Source of the DNA: Nocardia blacklockiae
GTDB lineage: Bacteria > Actinomycetota > Actinomycetes > Mycobacteriales > Mycobacteriaceae
Direction of reading: 5' to 3'
NCBI RefSeq assembly: GCF_015477355.1
Contig: NZ_JADLRJ010000004.1
Location: 310,001-374,000, forward strand
DNA: 64,000 nt
The position numbers were made by a program, and so were the translations under genes. This document shows positions 18,941 to 27,977 of this stretch, in pieces. Under the pieces are notes generated by a model. The model saw only the letters and a list, made by a program, of their open reading frames with translations, was not told the origin of the DNA and searched no databases. Position 1 is the first letter of the stretch. Every line of letters starts with the position of its first letter.

Positions 18941-20578
18941 GTGAGCAGCGACATCACCGCGACGGCGGCCTGGCGGAAACTGCGCGATCACCATGCGGCC
19001 CTCGCCGACCGGCACCTGCGCGAATTCTTCGCCGAAGACCCGGACCGCGGCCGGGAGCTGACCCTCGAGGTCGCGGATCTGCGCATCGACTACAGCAAGC
19101 ACCGCGTCACTCGCGAAACCCTCGATCTGCTGGTCGAACTCGCCGAGGCGGCCGGGGTGCCGCAGCGGCGCGACGCGATGTTCGCCGGCGAGCACATCAA
19201 CACCTCCGAGGACCGCGCGGTCGGGCACGTCGCGCTGCGGCTGCCGACGGGCACGTCGATGACCATCGACGGCGCGGACGCGGGCGCCGAGGTGCACGAG
19301 GTGCTGCGCCGCATGGGCGATTTCACCGACGCGCTGCGCTCGGGCCGGTGGCGGGGCGCGACCGGCGAGCGCATCCACACGGTGGTCAACATCGGCATCG
19401 GCGGCTCCGATCTGGGCCCGGTGATGGTGCACCAGGCGCTGCGGCACTACGCCGACGCCGGTATCGCCGCCCGGTTCGTCTCCAACATCGACCCGGCCGA
19501 CCTGACCGCGAAACTCTCCGGTCTCGACCCGGCGACGACGCTGTTCATCGTTGCGTCCAAGACGTTTTCGACGCTGGAGACGCTGACCAACGCCACCGCG
19601 GCGCGCCGCTGGCTGGTGGCGGCGCTGGGCGAGGACGCGGTCGCCAAACATTTCGTCGCCGTGTCCACCAATGCCGAGCGGGTGTCGGCGTTCGGGATCG
19701 ACACCGCGAACATGTTCGGCTTCTGGGACTGGGTCGGCGGCCGCTACTCCGTCGATTCGGCCATCGGGCTGTCGGTGATGGCGACCATCGGCAAGGAGCG
19801 GTTCGCCGAGTTCCTGGCCGGCATGCACAGTGTCGACGAGCATTTCCGGACCGCGCCCCTGGCCTCCAACGCGCCGGTGCTGCTGGGCCTGCTCGGCGTC
19901 TGGTACTCGAACTTCTTCGGCGCGGAATCCCATGCGGTGCTGCCGTATTCGAATGATCTGGCGCGGTTCCCCGCCTATCTGCAGCAGCTGACGATGGAGT
20001 CCAACGGCAAGTCGGTGCGCGCCGACGGCAGCCCGGTCAGCACGTCCACGGGCGAGATCTTCTGGGGCGAGCCGGGCACCAACGGGCAGCACGCCTTCTA
20101 TCAGCTGCTGCATCAGGGCACCCGGCTGATCCCCGCCGACTTCATCGGCTTCGCCCAGCCCACCGACGATCTGCCGACCCGCGACGGTCACGGCAGCATG
20201 CACGACATCCTGATGAGCAATCTGTTCGCGCAGACCAAGGTGCTGGCATTCGGCAAGACCGCCGAGGAGATCGCCGCCGAGGGCACCGACCCGAAGCTGG
20301 TGCCGCACAAGGTGATGCCGGGCAACCGGCCCACCACGGCGATCCTCGCCGAGCGGCTCACGCCGTCGGTGGTCGGGCAGCTGATCGCGCTCTACGAGCA
20401 CCAGGTGTTCGTGGAGGGCGCGATCTGGGGCATCGACAGCTTCGACCAGTGGGGCGTGGAGCTGGGCAAGCAGCAGGCGCTGGAGCTGGAGCCGCTGCTC
20501 ACCGCTGCCGAAGACCCAGCGCCGCAGTCGGATTCGTCGACCGACGCCCTGATCAGGTGGTACCGCTCGCACCGGTGA
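18941..20578 (+). CDS. pgi: Glucose-6-phosphate isomerase
   Basis: A 545-residue PGI that interconverts glucose-6-phosphate and fructose-6-phosphate. Signatures: [55 protein letters not shown], the catalytic region [11 protein letters not shown]...[25 protein letters not shown], and [14 protein letters not shown]. The C-terminus is [16 protein letters not shown] prefer the GTG at 18941 ([14 protein letters not shown]) to the ATG at 18920 by comparison with mycobacterial PGI. The RBS is weak for either start. It ends the conserved purH-pgi block. Confidence 0.96.
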   Translation: MSSDITATAAWRKLRDHHAALADRHLREFFAEDPDRGRELTLEVADLRIDYSKHRVTRETLDLLVELAEAAGVPQRRDAMFAGEHINTSEDRAVGHVALRLPTGTSMTIDGADAGAEVHEVLRRMGDFTDALRSGRWRGATGERIHTVVNIGIGGSDLGPVMVHQALRHYADAGIAARFVSNIDPADLTAKLSGLDPATTLFIVASKTFSTLETLTNATAARRWLVAALGEDAVAKHFVAVSTNAERVSAFGIDTANMFGFWDWVGGRYSVDSAIGLSVMATIGKERFAEFLAGMHSVDEHFRTAPLASNAPVLLGLLGVWYSNFFGAESHAVLPYSNDLARFPAYLQQLTMESNGKSVRADGSPVSTSTGEIFWGEPGTNGQHAFYQLLHQGTRLIPADFIGFAQPTDDLPTRDGHGSMHDILMSNLFAQTKVLAFGKTAEEIAAEGTDPKLVPHKVMPGNRPTTAILAERLTPSVVGQLIALYEHQVFVEGAIWGIDSFDQWGVELGKQQALELEPLLTAAEDPAPQSDSSTDALIRWYRSHR

Positions 20579-20595
20579 CGCGGGCGGCACGCCGA

Positions 20596-21975
20596 TCAGT
20601 CCGGGAGCAGGTCTGCCAACGCTTCGTCGAGGGTCGGGTAGCGGAACCGGAAACCGGTGTGCGGCAGCACTTCCGACGTGGCGTGCCGTCCCGTCCAGCC
20701 CAGTGCCGGGTCGGAGCGGAGCAGGACCGCGCCGAGGCGCAGCACGGGAATCGGGGTCGGCGGCGCGGGCGGGCGACGCAGGCGGCGGCGCAGGGCCGCC
20801 ATCAGGTCGCGGTTGCGGACCGGGAAATCCGTGGCGGCCACCAGGATGCCGTCCGGGACGGAAACCTCCGGATCCAGACCCAGCAGGGCGCGGACCAGGC
20901 CGAGCCAGTCCTCGACGTGGATCCAGCTGAACCATTGCTCGCCGCGCCCGATGCGGCCGCCGAGTCCCGCGCGGGTGAGCCCGGCCAGGCGGCGCAGGGC
21001 GGGCGCGGCCGGGTCCAGGACGATCGAGGTGCGCAGGATCGTCGGGTGCGTGGCGACCGCGCCGGTGAAGGCGCGCTCCCACGGTTCCGCGACACCGGTC
21101 ATCTGCGGCAGGCCGACGGGCAGCGGAGTCGTTTCGGTGCAGCGTGTTTCGCCGGCGTCGGACCAGATGGCCGTGGTGCTCGCCTGGATCCAGTAGTCGA
21201 TCGGGCGCTCCAGCGTCCGCGCGGCCGCGACCAGTGCCGCGGTGGGATCCACTCGGCTGCTGCGCAATTCGGCGATATTGCGCTCGGTCGGACGGCAGTC
21301 GACGAGTTTCCCCGCCAGGTTGATCACGGCGGTCGGGCCCGCGCCGCGCAGGGTTTCGGCCCAGTCTCCGACGGTGCGCCCGTCCCAGTACACCTGCGGG
21401 AAGGGCAGTTTGGGGTCCGGCCGCCGGGTCAGCACGGTGACGCGGTGCCCGCGACAGGTCAGATCCGCGGCGACCAGTCGTCCGAGAGTGCCACTGCCCC
21501 CGGCGATTACGGCGTGCAGCGCGCCGGGCACCGGCTCGAGTCCGGCGCACCGCGCCAGCCGGGCGATCTGCACGCGCGTATCCGCCTGCAGCCGCTCCCC
21601 GATGATCCGCCAGAACAGTGGCGCCGTGACACCGGTGAGGCGCAGACGCTGCGTGAGGTCGGTGCCGCCGGGGCGGGGCGTCAGCGTCCACGACATGCGC
21701 AGGGTCCCGCCGAGTTCGGGTTGCTCGATCACCAGCTCCCGGCCGGGCTCGAAAACGGTGAGGGCGAACGGCTTCGCGAGGCGTCCGTGCACCGCCGAGG
21801 ACACCCGGCCGCTCGGCAGATAGTCGCCGCGCACGCCCGGTCCGGCCGGGCTGCGCAGCGTCACCGCGGCGACCGCGGGATTCCATTCCGGCCACCGCCG
21901 CGGGTCGCCCAGCACGGTCCACAGTCGCTCCGGCGGCAACGCCACGAACTGGGTGTACTCCGTTGTACGAGCCAT
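20596..21975 (-). CDS. SRPBCC domain fused to TIGR01777-type epimerase
   Basis: A 459-residue fusion. Residues 1-150 form a polyketide cyclase/START-like fold (LPPERLWTVLGDPRRWPEWNP). From about residue 155 there is an NAD(P)-binding short-chain epimerase domain (HAVIAGGSGTLGRLVAADLTCRGHRVTVLTRRP, INLAGKLVDCRPTERN) with the DUF1731-like C-terminus (PIPVLRLGAVLL...LPHTGFRFRYPTLDEALADLL). This fusion occurs widely in actinobacteria, and its substrate is unknown. It stands alone, convergent with pgi, 17 bp from its stop. Confidence 0.85.
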   Translation of the reverse strand: MARTTEYTQFVALPPERLWTVLGDPRRWPEWNPAVAAVTLRSPAGPGVRGDYLPSGRVSSAVHGRLAKPFALTVFEPGRELVIEQPELGGTLRMSWTLTPRPGGTDLTQRLRLTGVTAPLFWRIIGERLQADTRVQIARLARCAGLEPVPGALHAVIAGGSGTLGRLVAADLTCRGHRVTVLTRRPDPKLPFPQVYWDGRTVGDWAETLRGAGPTAVINLAGKLVDCRPTERNIAELRSSRVDPTAALVAAARTLERPIDYWIQASTTAIWSDAGETRCTETTPLPVGLPQMTGVAEPWERAFTGAVATHPTILRTSIVLDPAAPALRRLAGLTRAGLGGRIGRGEQWFSWIHVEDWLGLVRALLGLDPEVSVPDGILVAATDFPVRNRDLMAALRRRLRRPPAPPTPIPVLRLGAVLLRSDPALGWTGRHATSEVLPHTGFRFRYPTLDEALADLLPD

Positions 21976-22038
21976 ACCTGGACGCTAGACCCGAGGGACC
22001 CCGCGCCGGAAGCGTGTGCTTGCTCATAGGCTCCGGGC

Positions 22039-22230
22039 ATGACGGAATCCGACCTGCCGCGCGGCATCGGCGCACCCGCCACCCGGGCGCTGCTCGCCGC
22101 CGGTTACGCCCGGCTGGAACAACTCTCCGGAGTACCGGAGCGAGAACTGGCGGCTCTGCACGGCGTGGGCCCCAAGGCGATCCGCGTGCTGCGCGCGGCG
22201 CTCGACGAGCAGGGCCTGTCGCTGGGCTGA
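22039..22230 (+). CDS. Small helix-hairpin-helix protein (63 aa)
   Basis: A 63-residue protein. GIGAPATRALLAAGYARLEQLS and LAALHGVGPKAIRVLRAALDEQG form a tandem helix-hairpin-helix like the DNA-binding modules of RNA polymerase alpha-CTD-like or RuvA-type folds. It probably binds nucleic acid without enzymatic function. It is divergent from the epimerase fusion gene and is followed by a 15-bp tandem repeat array. Confidence 0.8.
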   Translation: MTESDLPRGIGAPATRALLAAGYARLEQLSGVPERELAALHGVGPKAIRVLRAALDEQGLSLG

Positions 22231-22246
22231 ACCGGCCCGCCGGGCC

Positions 22247-22360
22247 GAGGTGGCGGAGGCCGAGGTGGCGGACGCTGAGGTAGCGCACGCTGAGGTAGCG
22301 CACGCTGAGGTAGCGCACGCTGAGGTAGCGCACGCTGAGGTGGCGGAGGCCGAGGTGGCC
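22247..22360. repeat. 15-bp tandem repeat array (about 7.6 copies)
   Basis: The unit GAGGTAGCGCACGCT occurs four times exactly at 22277-22336. It is flanked by variants GAGGTGGCGGAGGCC (22247, 22337), GAGGTGGCGGACGCT (22262) and a 9-bp partial copy. The period of 15 keeps frame, so both strands read as pentapeptide repeats, but there is no start or RBS. It lies between two genes and is a likely VNTR. Confidence 0.9.
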
Positions 22361-22434
22361 GGAATTCGGGGCGTGCGCGAAACGCTCTGTGGCGGTACAC
22401 AGGTACCCGGGAGGAATTCGCACCGGGAGGGACC

Positions 22435-23280
22435 ATGTCCGCCATCTTTCGCGCCGCCGCACCGCAACCCGCCGACGCCGCCGACCTCGGCCCACTGCGC
22501 AACCTGCCCGGGACCTGGATGGGCACCGGGTTCAGCCTGGCGGAACTGCCGGACCGCTCGGGCGGCGCTCCGTTCCACCTGCGGCTCGACGTCACTCACG
22601 AGACGTTGACGTTCACCGAGATCGGCGCGCCCATCCTGAACCGCGGAAACATGCAGGACGACATCGTCTTTCGCGGCCTGCACTACCTGCAGCAGATCTC
22701 CGACGCGCAGACCGGCGAGTCGCTGCACGTGGAGAACGGCATGTGGCTGTTCGTGCCGCAGACCACCGCCCCGGCCGCGGGCCCGACCCTGGTGCGGATG
22801 GGCAACATTCCGCACGGCGACTCGTTCCTCGCGCAGGGCACGCCGGTGCCGGATGTTCCTGGCGCACCGGACATTCCGCCGCTGGACTCCACCCCGCGCG
22901 GTTTCATGTTCGGCGAGGGTTACTTCCCGCCGCCCGGAACCGCGCTCCCGCCGGGCATTCCGGACGAGACGCTACGCAATCCCGCCGTGCTGCTGCGCCG
23001 CGTGCTGAAGGAGCAGACGGTGCTGCACACGACCACCCTCGACGTGCAGGCGGGGCCCGACGACATTCGCAACATCGGTTTCGTCACCGCGAACGCGAAT
23101 GCCGTCGCGCTGCGGGCGATCCTGTGGATCGAGACGGTGCAGCGCCCCGACGGCACCGAAACCCTGCAGCTCCAGTACAGCCAGCGCGCGACCCTCCGGT
23201 TCCCGGCGGGCCCGCAGCGCGACCCCGCCGTGCCGATCGACTGGCCCCACCTTCAGGTCGCCACGCTGGTGAAGCAGTAG
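22435..23280 (+). CDS. Heme-binding-like (nitrobindin/lipocalin-type) conserved protein
   Basis: A 281-residue protein with a conserved pattern of a beta-barrel family often annotated as heme-binding: LPGTWMGTGFSLAELP near the start, NRGNMQDDIVFRGLHYLQQISDAQTGESLHVENG, RMGNIPHGDSFLAQG, FWIE-like (ILWIETVQRPDGTETLQLQYSQ) and WPHLQVATL at the end. No signal peptide. The start has GGGAGG about 6 nt before the ATG. No neighbour shares a pathway. The assignment rests on remembered family pattern, so heme binding is tentative. Confidence 0.55.
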   Translation: MSAIFRAAAPQPADAADLGPLRNLPGTWMGTGFSLAELPDRSGGAPFHLRLDVTHETLTFTEIGAPILNRGNMQDDIVFRGLHYLQQISDAQTGESLHVENGMWLFVPQTTAPAAGPTLVRMGNIPHGDSFLAQGTPVPDVPGAPDIPPLDSTPRGFMFGEGYFPPPGTALPPGIPDETLRNPAVLLRRVLKEQTVLHTTTLDVQAGPDDIRNIGFVTANANAVALRAILWIETVQRPDGTETLQLQYSQRATLRFPAGPQRDPAVPIDWPHLQVATLVKQ

Positions 23281-23283
23281 CGC

Positions 23284-24903
23284 TCAGACGAAGGCGCGCT
23301 CGATGATCGCCGTGGTGTCCACACCGCCCGGCAGCGTCCCGAACGCGATGCCCCAGTCGCCGCCGAACCTGGTGGCGCAGAAGGCATCCGCGACGGCGGC
23401 GTGGCCGTGACGAACGAGCTGCGCGCCTTGGAGCACCAGCGCCATCAACTCCACGACGCGGCGGGCGCGGTACTCGATGTCGGTCAGGTCGGTGAGTTCC
23501 TTGCCGATGCGGTCGATCGCGTCGTCGAGGTGGCGGTTGCCGCCGCGAGCCAGCGCGACCTCGTTGAAGAAGGCCTCCACCGTCTCGGGCTGGCGGCCCA
23601 TGGCGCGCAGCGCGTCCAGCGCCGCGACGTTGCCCGAGCCCTCCCAGATCGACATCAGCGGCGCCTCGCGGTACAGCCGCGGCATGCCGGAATCCTCGAC
23701 ATATCCGTTGCCGCCCAGGCATTCCAGCGCCTCGGCCGCGTGCGCGGGTGCTCGTTTGCACACCCAGTACTTCGTGACCGCGAGCGCGATCCGGCGCAGT
23801 GCCGCCTCGGCGGGGTCGTCGGCCGCGCGGTCGGTGGCGCCGGCCAGTCGCATCATCACGGTGGTCGCCGCGTCGGACTCGATGACCAGATCCGCGAGCA
23901 CGTTGCGCATGGCGGGCTGGTCGATCAGGTTCGCGCCGAAGGCTTTCCGATGCCGCGCGTGGTGGACGGCATGGACGACGCCGACGCGCATGCCGGTGGC
24001 CGAGCCGATCACGCAGTCCAGCCGGGTCATGTTCACCATCTCGATGATGGTCTTCACGCCGGCGCCCTCGGCGCCGACCAGCCAGCCGACCGCGTTCTCG
24101 TACTCGATCTCCGAGGAGGCGTTGGACTTGTTGCCGAGCTTGTCCTTGAGGCGTTGCAGCCGAAGGGGATTGCGCGTGCCGTCGGGCAGCACCCGGGGCA
24201 GCAGGAAACACGACAGGCCGCCGGGCGCCTGGGCGAGGGTGAGGAACATGTCCGACATCGGCGCGGAGGTGAACCACTTGTGGCCCACGATGCGGTAGGT
24301 GCCGTCGGCATGCGGTGTGGCCGTGGTGGTGTTGGCCCGCACGTCGGAGCCGCCCTGCTTCTCGGTCATCGACATGCCCGCGATCAGACCGGCCTTCGAG
24401 GACGGCTCGCGCAGCCCGAAATCGTAAGTGCGCGAGCCCAGCAGCGATTCGAAGCGGGCGGCGAGCTCGCGGTTGTGGCGCAGCGCGGGGACGACCGCGT
24501 AGGTCATCGAGATCGGGCACATGTGACCGGCGTCGGCCATGCCCCAGGTGTAGAACTTCGCCGCGCGGGCGGTGTGCGCGCCGGGCCGCTCGTCGAGCCA
24601 GGGGCTGCCGTGCAGGCCGTGTGCCACAGCGACTTTCATCAGCTCGTGCCAGTGCGGGTGGAATTCGACCTCGTCGACGCGGTGGCCGTAGCGGTCGTGG
24701 GTGTGCAGCACCGGCGGGTAGGCGTTGGCGAGCCGGCCCCACTCCTGGGCCTGCGCGCCGCCGGCGAGCGCGCCGAGTTCGCGCACCTCGTCCTCGGCCC
24801 AGCCCGCGCCCTCCCGGCGCAGCCCCTCGAGCAGCGCCGGGTTGCGGGAGAAATCGAACGGGACGAGGTCGGGGACCTGGTTGAACACTTCGTGGGTGGG
24901 CAT
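23284..24903 (-). CDS. AidB-type acyl-CoA dehydrogenase
   Basis: A 539-residue flavoprotein, about the length of E. coli AidB. Flavin and substrate regions are visible: GMSMTEKQGGSDVRANTT, YRIVGHKWFTSAPMSDMFLTLAQ, RRKAFGANLIDQPAMRNVLADL-type segment (RHRKAFGANLIDQP), ECLGGNGYVEDSGMPRLYREAPLMSIWEGSGNV. The C-terminal helical extension (about residues 450-539) is typical of AidB, which binds DNA during alkylation stress. Ordinary acyl-CoA dehydrogenases end earlier. It is followed 10 bp downstream on the same strand by nothing but preceded by a TetR gene, so the pair is likely one unit controlled by the palindrome at 25512-25540. Confidence 0.85.
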   Translation of the reverse strand: MPTHEVFNQVPDLVPFDFSRNPALLEGLRREGAGWAEDEVRELGALAGGAQAQEWGRLANAYPPVLHTHDRYGHRVDEVEFHPHWHELMKVAVAHGLHGSPWLDERPGAHTARAAKFYTWGMADAGHMCPISMTYAVVPALRHNRELAARFESLLGSRTYDFGLREPSSKAGLIAGMSMTEKQGGSDVRANTTTATPHADGTYRIVGHKWFTSAPMSDMFLTLAQAPGGLSCFLLPRVLPDGTRNPLRLQRLKDKLGNKSNASSEIEYENAVGWLVGAEGAGVKTIIEMVNMTRLDCVIGSATGMRVGVVHAVHHARHRKAFGANLIDQPAMRNVLADLVIESDAATTVMMRLAGATDRAADDPAEAALRRIALAVTKYWVCKRAPAHAAEALECLGGNGYVEDSGMPRLYREAPLMSIWEGSGNVAALDALRAMGRQPETVEAFFNEVALARGGNRHLDDAIDRIGKELTDLTDIEYRARRVVELMALVLQGAQLVRHGHAAVADAFCATRFGGDWGIAFGTLPGGVDTTAIIERAFV

Positions 24904-24913
24904 GCGGACACTC

Positions 24914-25510
24914 CTATTCGTGCAGCCCGAGGGCGCGCAGGGCGAAGGTGACGAGTTCGGGCACCACCGACTCGCTCTGCAACGCCTCGGCGAGCGGTCC
25001 GACCAGGACCTCGCCGATGGCGCCGACCAGAGCGGCCGCGCTGATGCGCGGATTCTGCGGCGGCAGTTGGCCGTTGGCGACTCCCTCGGCCACCGCCGAC
25101 TCGAAGGTCTCGGCGAAGGCGCGGCGGAACCGCAGCCGCTCGGTGTCCACCGCGGCGTCCACCGGCTCGGCCAGCAGGACGTAGGCCAGTTTGGGGTTCT
25201 TCAGCGCGCGGCCGGCGAAGGTCTCCACGGCGGCGGTGACCCGCTCCACCGCGGTGCCCTCGGCGCCCGCCGCGGCCACCGCCGCCACCTCGCGGGTGAC
25301 CACGTCCCGGAAGACCGCGGTGATCAGCTCGGTCTTGCCGCTGAAGTTCTTGTAGACGGTGCCGGTGGCCACGCCGGCCTCGGCCGCGACCGCCGCCATG
25401 GACAGGCCCGAGAACCCGCGCGCCGACAGCACCCGGGCGGCGGCGTGCACGATCGCGCCCGCCTGGGCGTCGAGCCGGGCCTGCACGGCCGGGGTTCTGC
25501 GGTAAGCCAC
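24914..25510 (-). CDS. TetR-family transcriptional regulator
   Basis: A 198-residue regulator. The N-terminal helix-turn-helix (AAARVLSARGFSGLSMAAVAAEAGVATGTVYKNFSGKTELITAVF) is clear. The ligand domain (about residues 75-198) is typical of TetR_N plus TetR_C-type proteins that sense acyl-CoA or small hydrophobic ligands. It stands 10 bp upstream of the AidB-type gene, in the same direction. Its own operator-like palindrome overlaps the promoter at 25512. It likely autoregulates and represses the dehydrogenase and possibly the divergent enoyl-CoA hydratase. Confidence 0.9.
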   Translation of the reverse strand: MAYRRTPAVQARLDAQAGAIVHAAARVLSARGFSGLSMAAVAAEAGVATGTVYKNFSGKTELITAVFRDVVTREVAAVAAAGAEGTAVERVTAAVETFAGRALKNPKLAYVLLAEPVDAAVDTERLRFRRAFAETFESAVAEGVANGQLPPQNPRISAAALVGAIGEVLVGPLAEALQSESVVPELVTFALRALGLHE

Positions 25511-25511
25511 G

Positions 25512-25540
25512 CAAGAAGTGAATCACGGATTCATTTCTTG
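25512..25540. promoter_or_regulatory. TetR-type operator palindrome
   Basis: A 13-bp arm CAAGAAGTGAATC (25512-25524), spacer ACG, and arm GATTCATTTCTTG (25528-25540) match at all but one base. It abuts the TetR start codon at 25510 and is well placed to control both divergent units. Confidence 0.85.
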
Positions 25541-25685
25541 ACGCAAGGCCCTGTCACCTGTTCGAATCGGACCACGCGCGACAGCGGCGTCGAGCGGGCC
25601 CGGCGGGATGGTCCGGGCGTACCGGTCGGGCCGGCGGCGGCGAACACGCCGAGTGCGCGGCGGCCCGCGACAGCGAGGAGCAGAC

Positions 25686-26501
25686 GTGGCCGAGGGCAAT
25701 GTCGACACGGCAGCGGGGAGCGGCGCGGCGGACCCGGGCGTGCGGGTCGAGCGCAGCGGTCCGGTGTACACGGTGATCCTCGATCGCCCGCAGGCCCGCA
25801 ACGCGGTCGACGGGCCGACCGCGCAGGCGCTGGCCGACGCCTTCCGGGAGTTCGACGGCGATCCGACGGCGGCGGTGGCGGTGCTGTGGGGCGCGGGCGG
25901 CACCTTCTGCGCCGGCGCGGACCTGAAATCCCTCGGCACCGAGCGGTCCAATCGCGCGGCCGCGGACGGCGACGGGCCGATGGGGCCGACCCGGATGCGC
26001 TTGTCCAAACCCGTGATCGCGGCGGTGTCCGGCTACGCGGTGGCCGGCGGGCTGGAGCTGGCGCTGTGGGCCGATCTGCGAATTGCCGAGCAGGACAGCA
26101 CCTTCGGCGTGTTCTGCCGGCGCTGGGGGGTGCCGCTCATCGACGGCGGCACGGTGCGGCTGCCCCGGATCGTCGGCGCGGGGCGGGCGATGGACATGAT
26201 TCTCACCGGGCGCGCGGTGGGCGCGGCGGAGGCGTTGCAGATCGGACTCGTGAACCGGGTCGTCCCGCCGGGCGAATCCCGTTCCGCCGCAGAGCGGTTG
26301 GCCGCCGAGCTGGCCGCGCTGCCGCAGACCTGCCTGCGGTCGGATCGGCTCTCGGCGCTGGAACAGTGGGGCCTGGACGAGGAGGCCGCCATCGGCAACG
26401 AGTTCCGGCACGGCCTGACGGCGCTGTCCGACGCGGACGGAGCGCTCGCGGGGGCGCAGCGGTTCGCGTCCGGCGCGGGTCGGCACGGCGCCTCGGCATA
26501 G
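25686..26501 (+). CDS. Enoyl-CoA hydratase/isomerase (crotonase family)
   Basis: A 271-residue crotonase-fold protein. Motifs: VYTVILDRPQARNAVDGPTAQAL, GGTFCAGADLKSLG (oxyanion-hole Gly), KPVIAAVSGYAVAGGLELALWADLRIAEQDSTFG and CRRWGVPLIDGGTVRLPRIVG. The catalytic-Glu region is partly preserved in the GGLELALWADLRI and RWGVPLIDGG segments. GAGGAG lies just before the GTG at 25686, which I choose over an upstream GTG-less frame start at 25608. It is divergent from the TetR gene across a shared control region and is followed 7 bp later by an acyltransferase-fold gene. Confidence 0.88.
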   Translation: MAEGNVDTAAGSGAADPGVRVERSGPVYTVILDRPQARNAVDGPTAQALADAFREFDGDPTAAVAVLWGAGGTFCAGADLKSLGTERSNRAAADGDGPMGPTRMRLSKPVIAAVSGYAVAGGLELALWADLRIAEQDSTFGVFCRRWGVPLIDGGTVRLPRIVGAGRAMDMILTGRAVGAAEALQIGLVNRVVPPGESRSAAERLAAELAALPQTCLRSDRLSALEQWGLDEEAAIGNEFRHGLTALSDADGALAGAQRFASGAGRHGASA

Positions 26502-26508
26502 CCCGGCG

Positions 26509-27921
26509 ATGAACCGGCTCACCGTCGTCGACGAGATCTTCCTCCGCACCCATCGCGGGCTGGGCACGCCGATCGTGCTGCAAGGCCTGTGGCGCACCGC
26601 CGATCGGGTCTCGACCGCGCTGCTCGAGCAGGTCCACACGGCATTGCGCGGCGGCCCCCTCGGGCGTCGGGTGGTGCGGCCGCGCGTGCCGGGAGCGCGG
26701 GCGACCTGGCGCGCCAACGACTCGGCGCATCCGCTGCGGATCACCGAACACCCCCTGCCCGTGCCGGAATTGCTGGACTGGGCGGACGCGCAGGGATCCG
26801 ACCTGGACCCGGAGTTCGGCCCGGGCTGGCGGCTCTCCGCGGCCCGGCTCACCGACGGCGGCTCGGTGGTCTCCCTGACGTGCTCGCACGCCCTCGCCGA
26901 CGGACGCGGCCTGACCATCGCGGTCGACCAGGCGCTGCGCGGCCTAGCGACGCAGCGAACAGCTGCGGCCGACCACATGTCGCCCGGGGCCACGACTCCG
27001 CGAAGAACCGCTGCCGAGCACGCGATACCCGGGATCACGACGCGGCGAACGGCCTCGGCCGCGCACGCGCTGCCCGAGGTCGCGTCGCGTCGAACGGCTG
27101 CGGCCGGCCACCCGCTACCCGGGAAGGCGGTGCGGCGAGCTGTTGCGGCGCAGTCGGATTGGGCTGATGCGCGGCGGCAGTGGGCGATTGTGCTGGGCGG
27201 CACCGCCCGCGCGCTGCGGCGCGGGGTGCCGGACGCGCCTGCGGCACCGGCGGACCGCGCGATTCCGCCGGGCTCGCGCGTGACTTGCGGTGCGGTGCTG
27301 CAAGTTCCGGCCGCGGACTGGGATCTGGTGAGCGCTGGGCACGGCGGGACGGCGAACAGTCTGTTCGTGTTCGTGGTGGCGAAAATGCTGTGGGACAGCG
27401 GCTTTCCCGGCGACGAGATCGGCGTGAGCGTCCCGGTGGACACCAGGGCGGAGGCTCGGGTGGACAACGACATGGCGATGACCGAGATCACCGCGACCCG
27501 CGCCGACACCCCCGCGACTCTGCGCGAGAAGTGCCGCGCCGCCTACGAACACCGCATGTCCGCACCGGGCGGCATGCCCGAGGAGTTGCTCCAGGTGCTC
27601 CCGGACCGATTGGCATACCGCCTGTCCCGAGGGGCCGGTGAACGAGACATCCTGTGCTCCAACATCGGAACCCTCCCCGCGGCCCTCTCCCACCTCGGCC
27701 CGCACCCGTGCACAGGCGTTGCCGCCCGAGCCATCCACCCGGGCCTGCTCCCGACCCGCCTCCCCCGCACCCGCCTGTCGGCCTACCTCTCTCGCACCGA
27801 CCGCACCTACACCCTCGCCCTCATCGCACTCGATCCCGAGCACATCGAGACACCGGAAGCACTCCGCAACCTGGCCGCCTCAGCCCTCGATTCCGTCGAC
27901 CTGCCCAGCACCTCCTGGTAG
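26509..27921 (+). CDS. Condensation/acyltransferase-fold protein with internal repeat insertion
   Basis: A 470-residue protein. Its N-terminal half has a CoA-dependent acyltransferase (condensation-like) pattern, with an HHxxxDG-like active site reading SHALADGRG near residue 130. Between about residues 148 and 212 lies an inserted set of about four 15-16-residue repeats (RRTAAxxHxLPGxxx), encoded by 26950-27140. The C-terminal half (GGTANSLFVFVVAKMLWDSGFPGDEIGVSVPVDTR, NDMAMTEI, NIGTLPAALSHLG) continues the fold. It resembles mycobacterial polyketide-associated or wax-ester type acyltransferases. It is coupled to the hydratase gene. Substrate is unknown. Confidence 0.7.
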   Translation: MNRLTVVDEIFLRTHRGLGTPIVLQGLWRTADRVSTALLEQVHTALRGGPLGRRVVRPRVPGARATWRANDSAHPLRITEHPLPVPELLDWADAQGSDLDPEFGPGWRLSAARLTDGGSVVSLTCSHALADGRGLTIAVDQALRGLATQRTAAADHMSPGATTPRRTAAEHAIPGITTRRTASAAHALPEVASRRTAAAGHPLPGKAVRRAVAAQSDWADARRQWAIVLGGTARALRRGVPDAPAAPADRAIPPGSRVTCGAVLQVPAADWDLVSAGHGGTANSLFVFVVAKMLWDSGFPGDEIGVSVPVDTRAEARVDNDMAMTEITATRADTPATLREKCRAAYEHRMSAPGGMPEELLQVLPDRLAYRLSRGAGERDILCSNIGTLPAALSHLGPHPCTGVAARAIHPGLLPTRLPRTRLSAYLSRTDRTYTLALIALDPEHIETPEALRNLAASALDSVDLPSTSW

Positions 27922-27977
27922 CGGGACCGCCCCTGGCGCTGACCTGAATCCCCAACGGCCCTCGATACTTTCCGGCC

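Noticed and set aside
22247-22360. CRISPR-like array
   Set aside because: The repeats are contiguous, with no spacers, and no cas genes are present.
18890-22495. 1201-codon frame antisense to pgi and across several genes
   Set aside because: It has no domain and covers pgi on the other strand. Composition is typical of a third-frame shadow in high-GC DNA.
22250-22609. Reading frame through the 15-bp repeats (EVAHA pentapeptides)
   Set aside because: No start or RBS; it runs into the following gene out of frame. The repeats are counted as non-coding.
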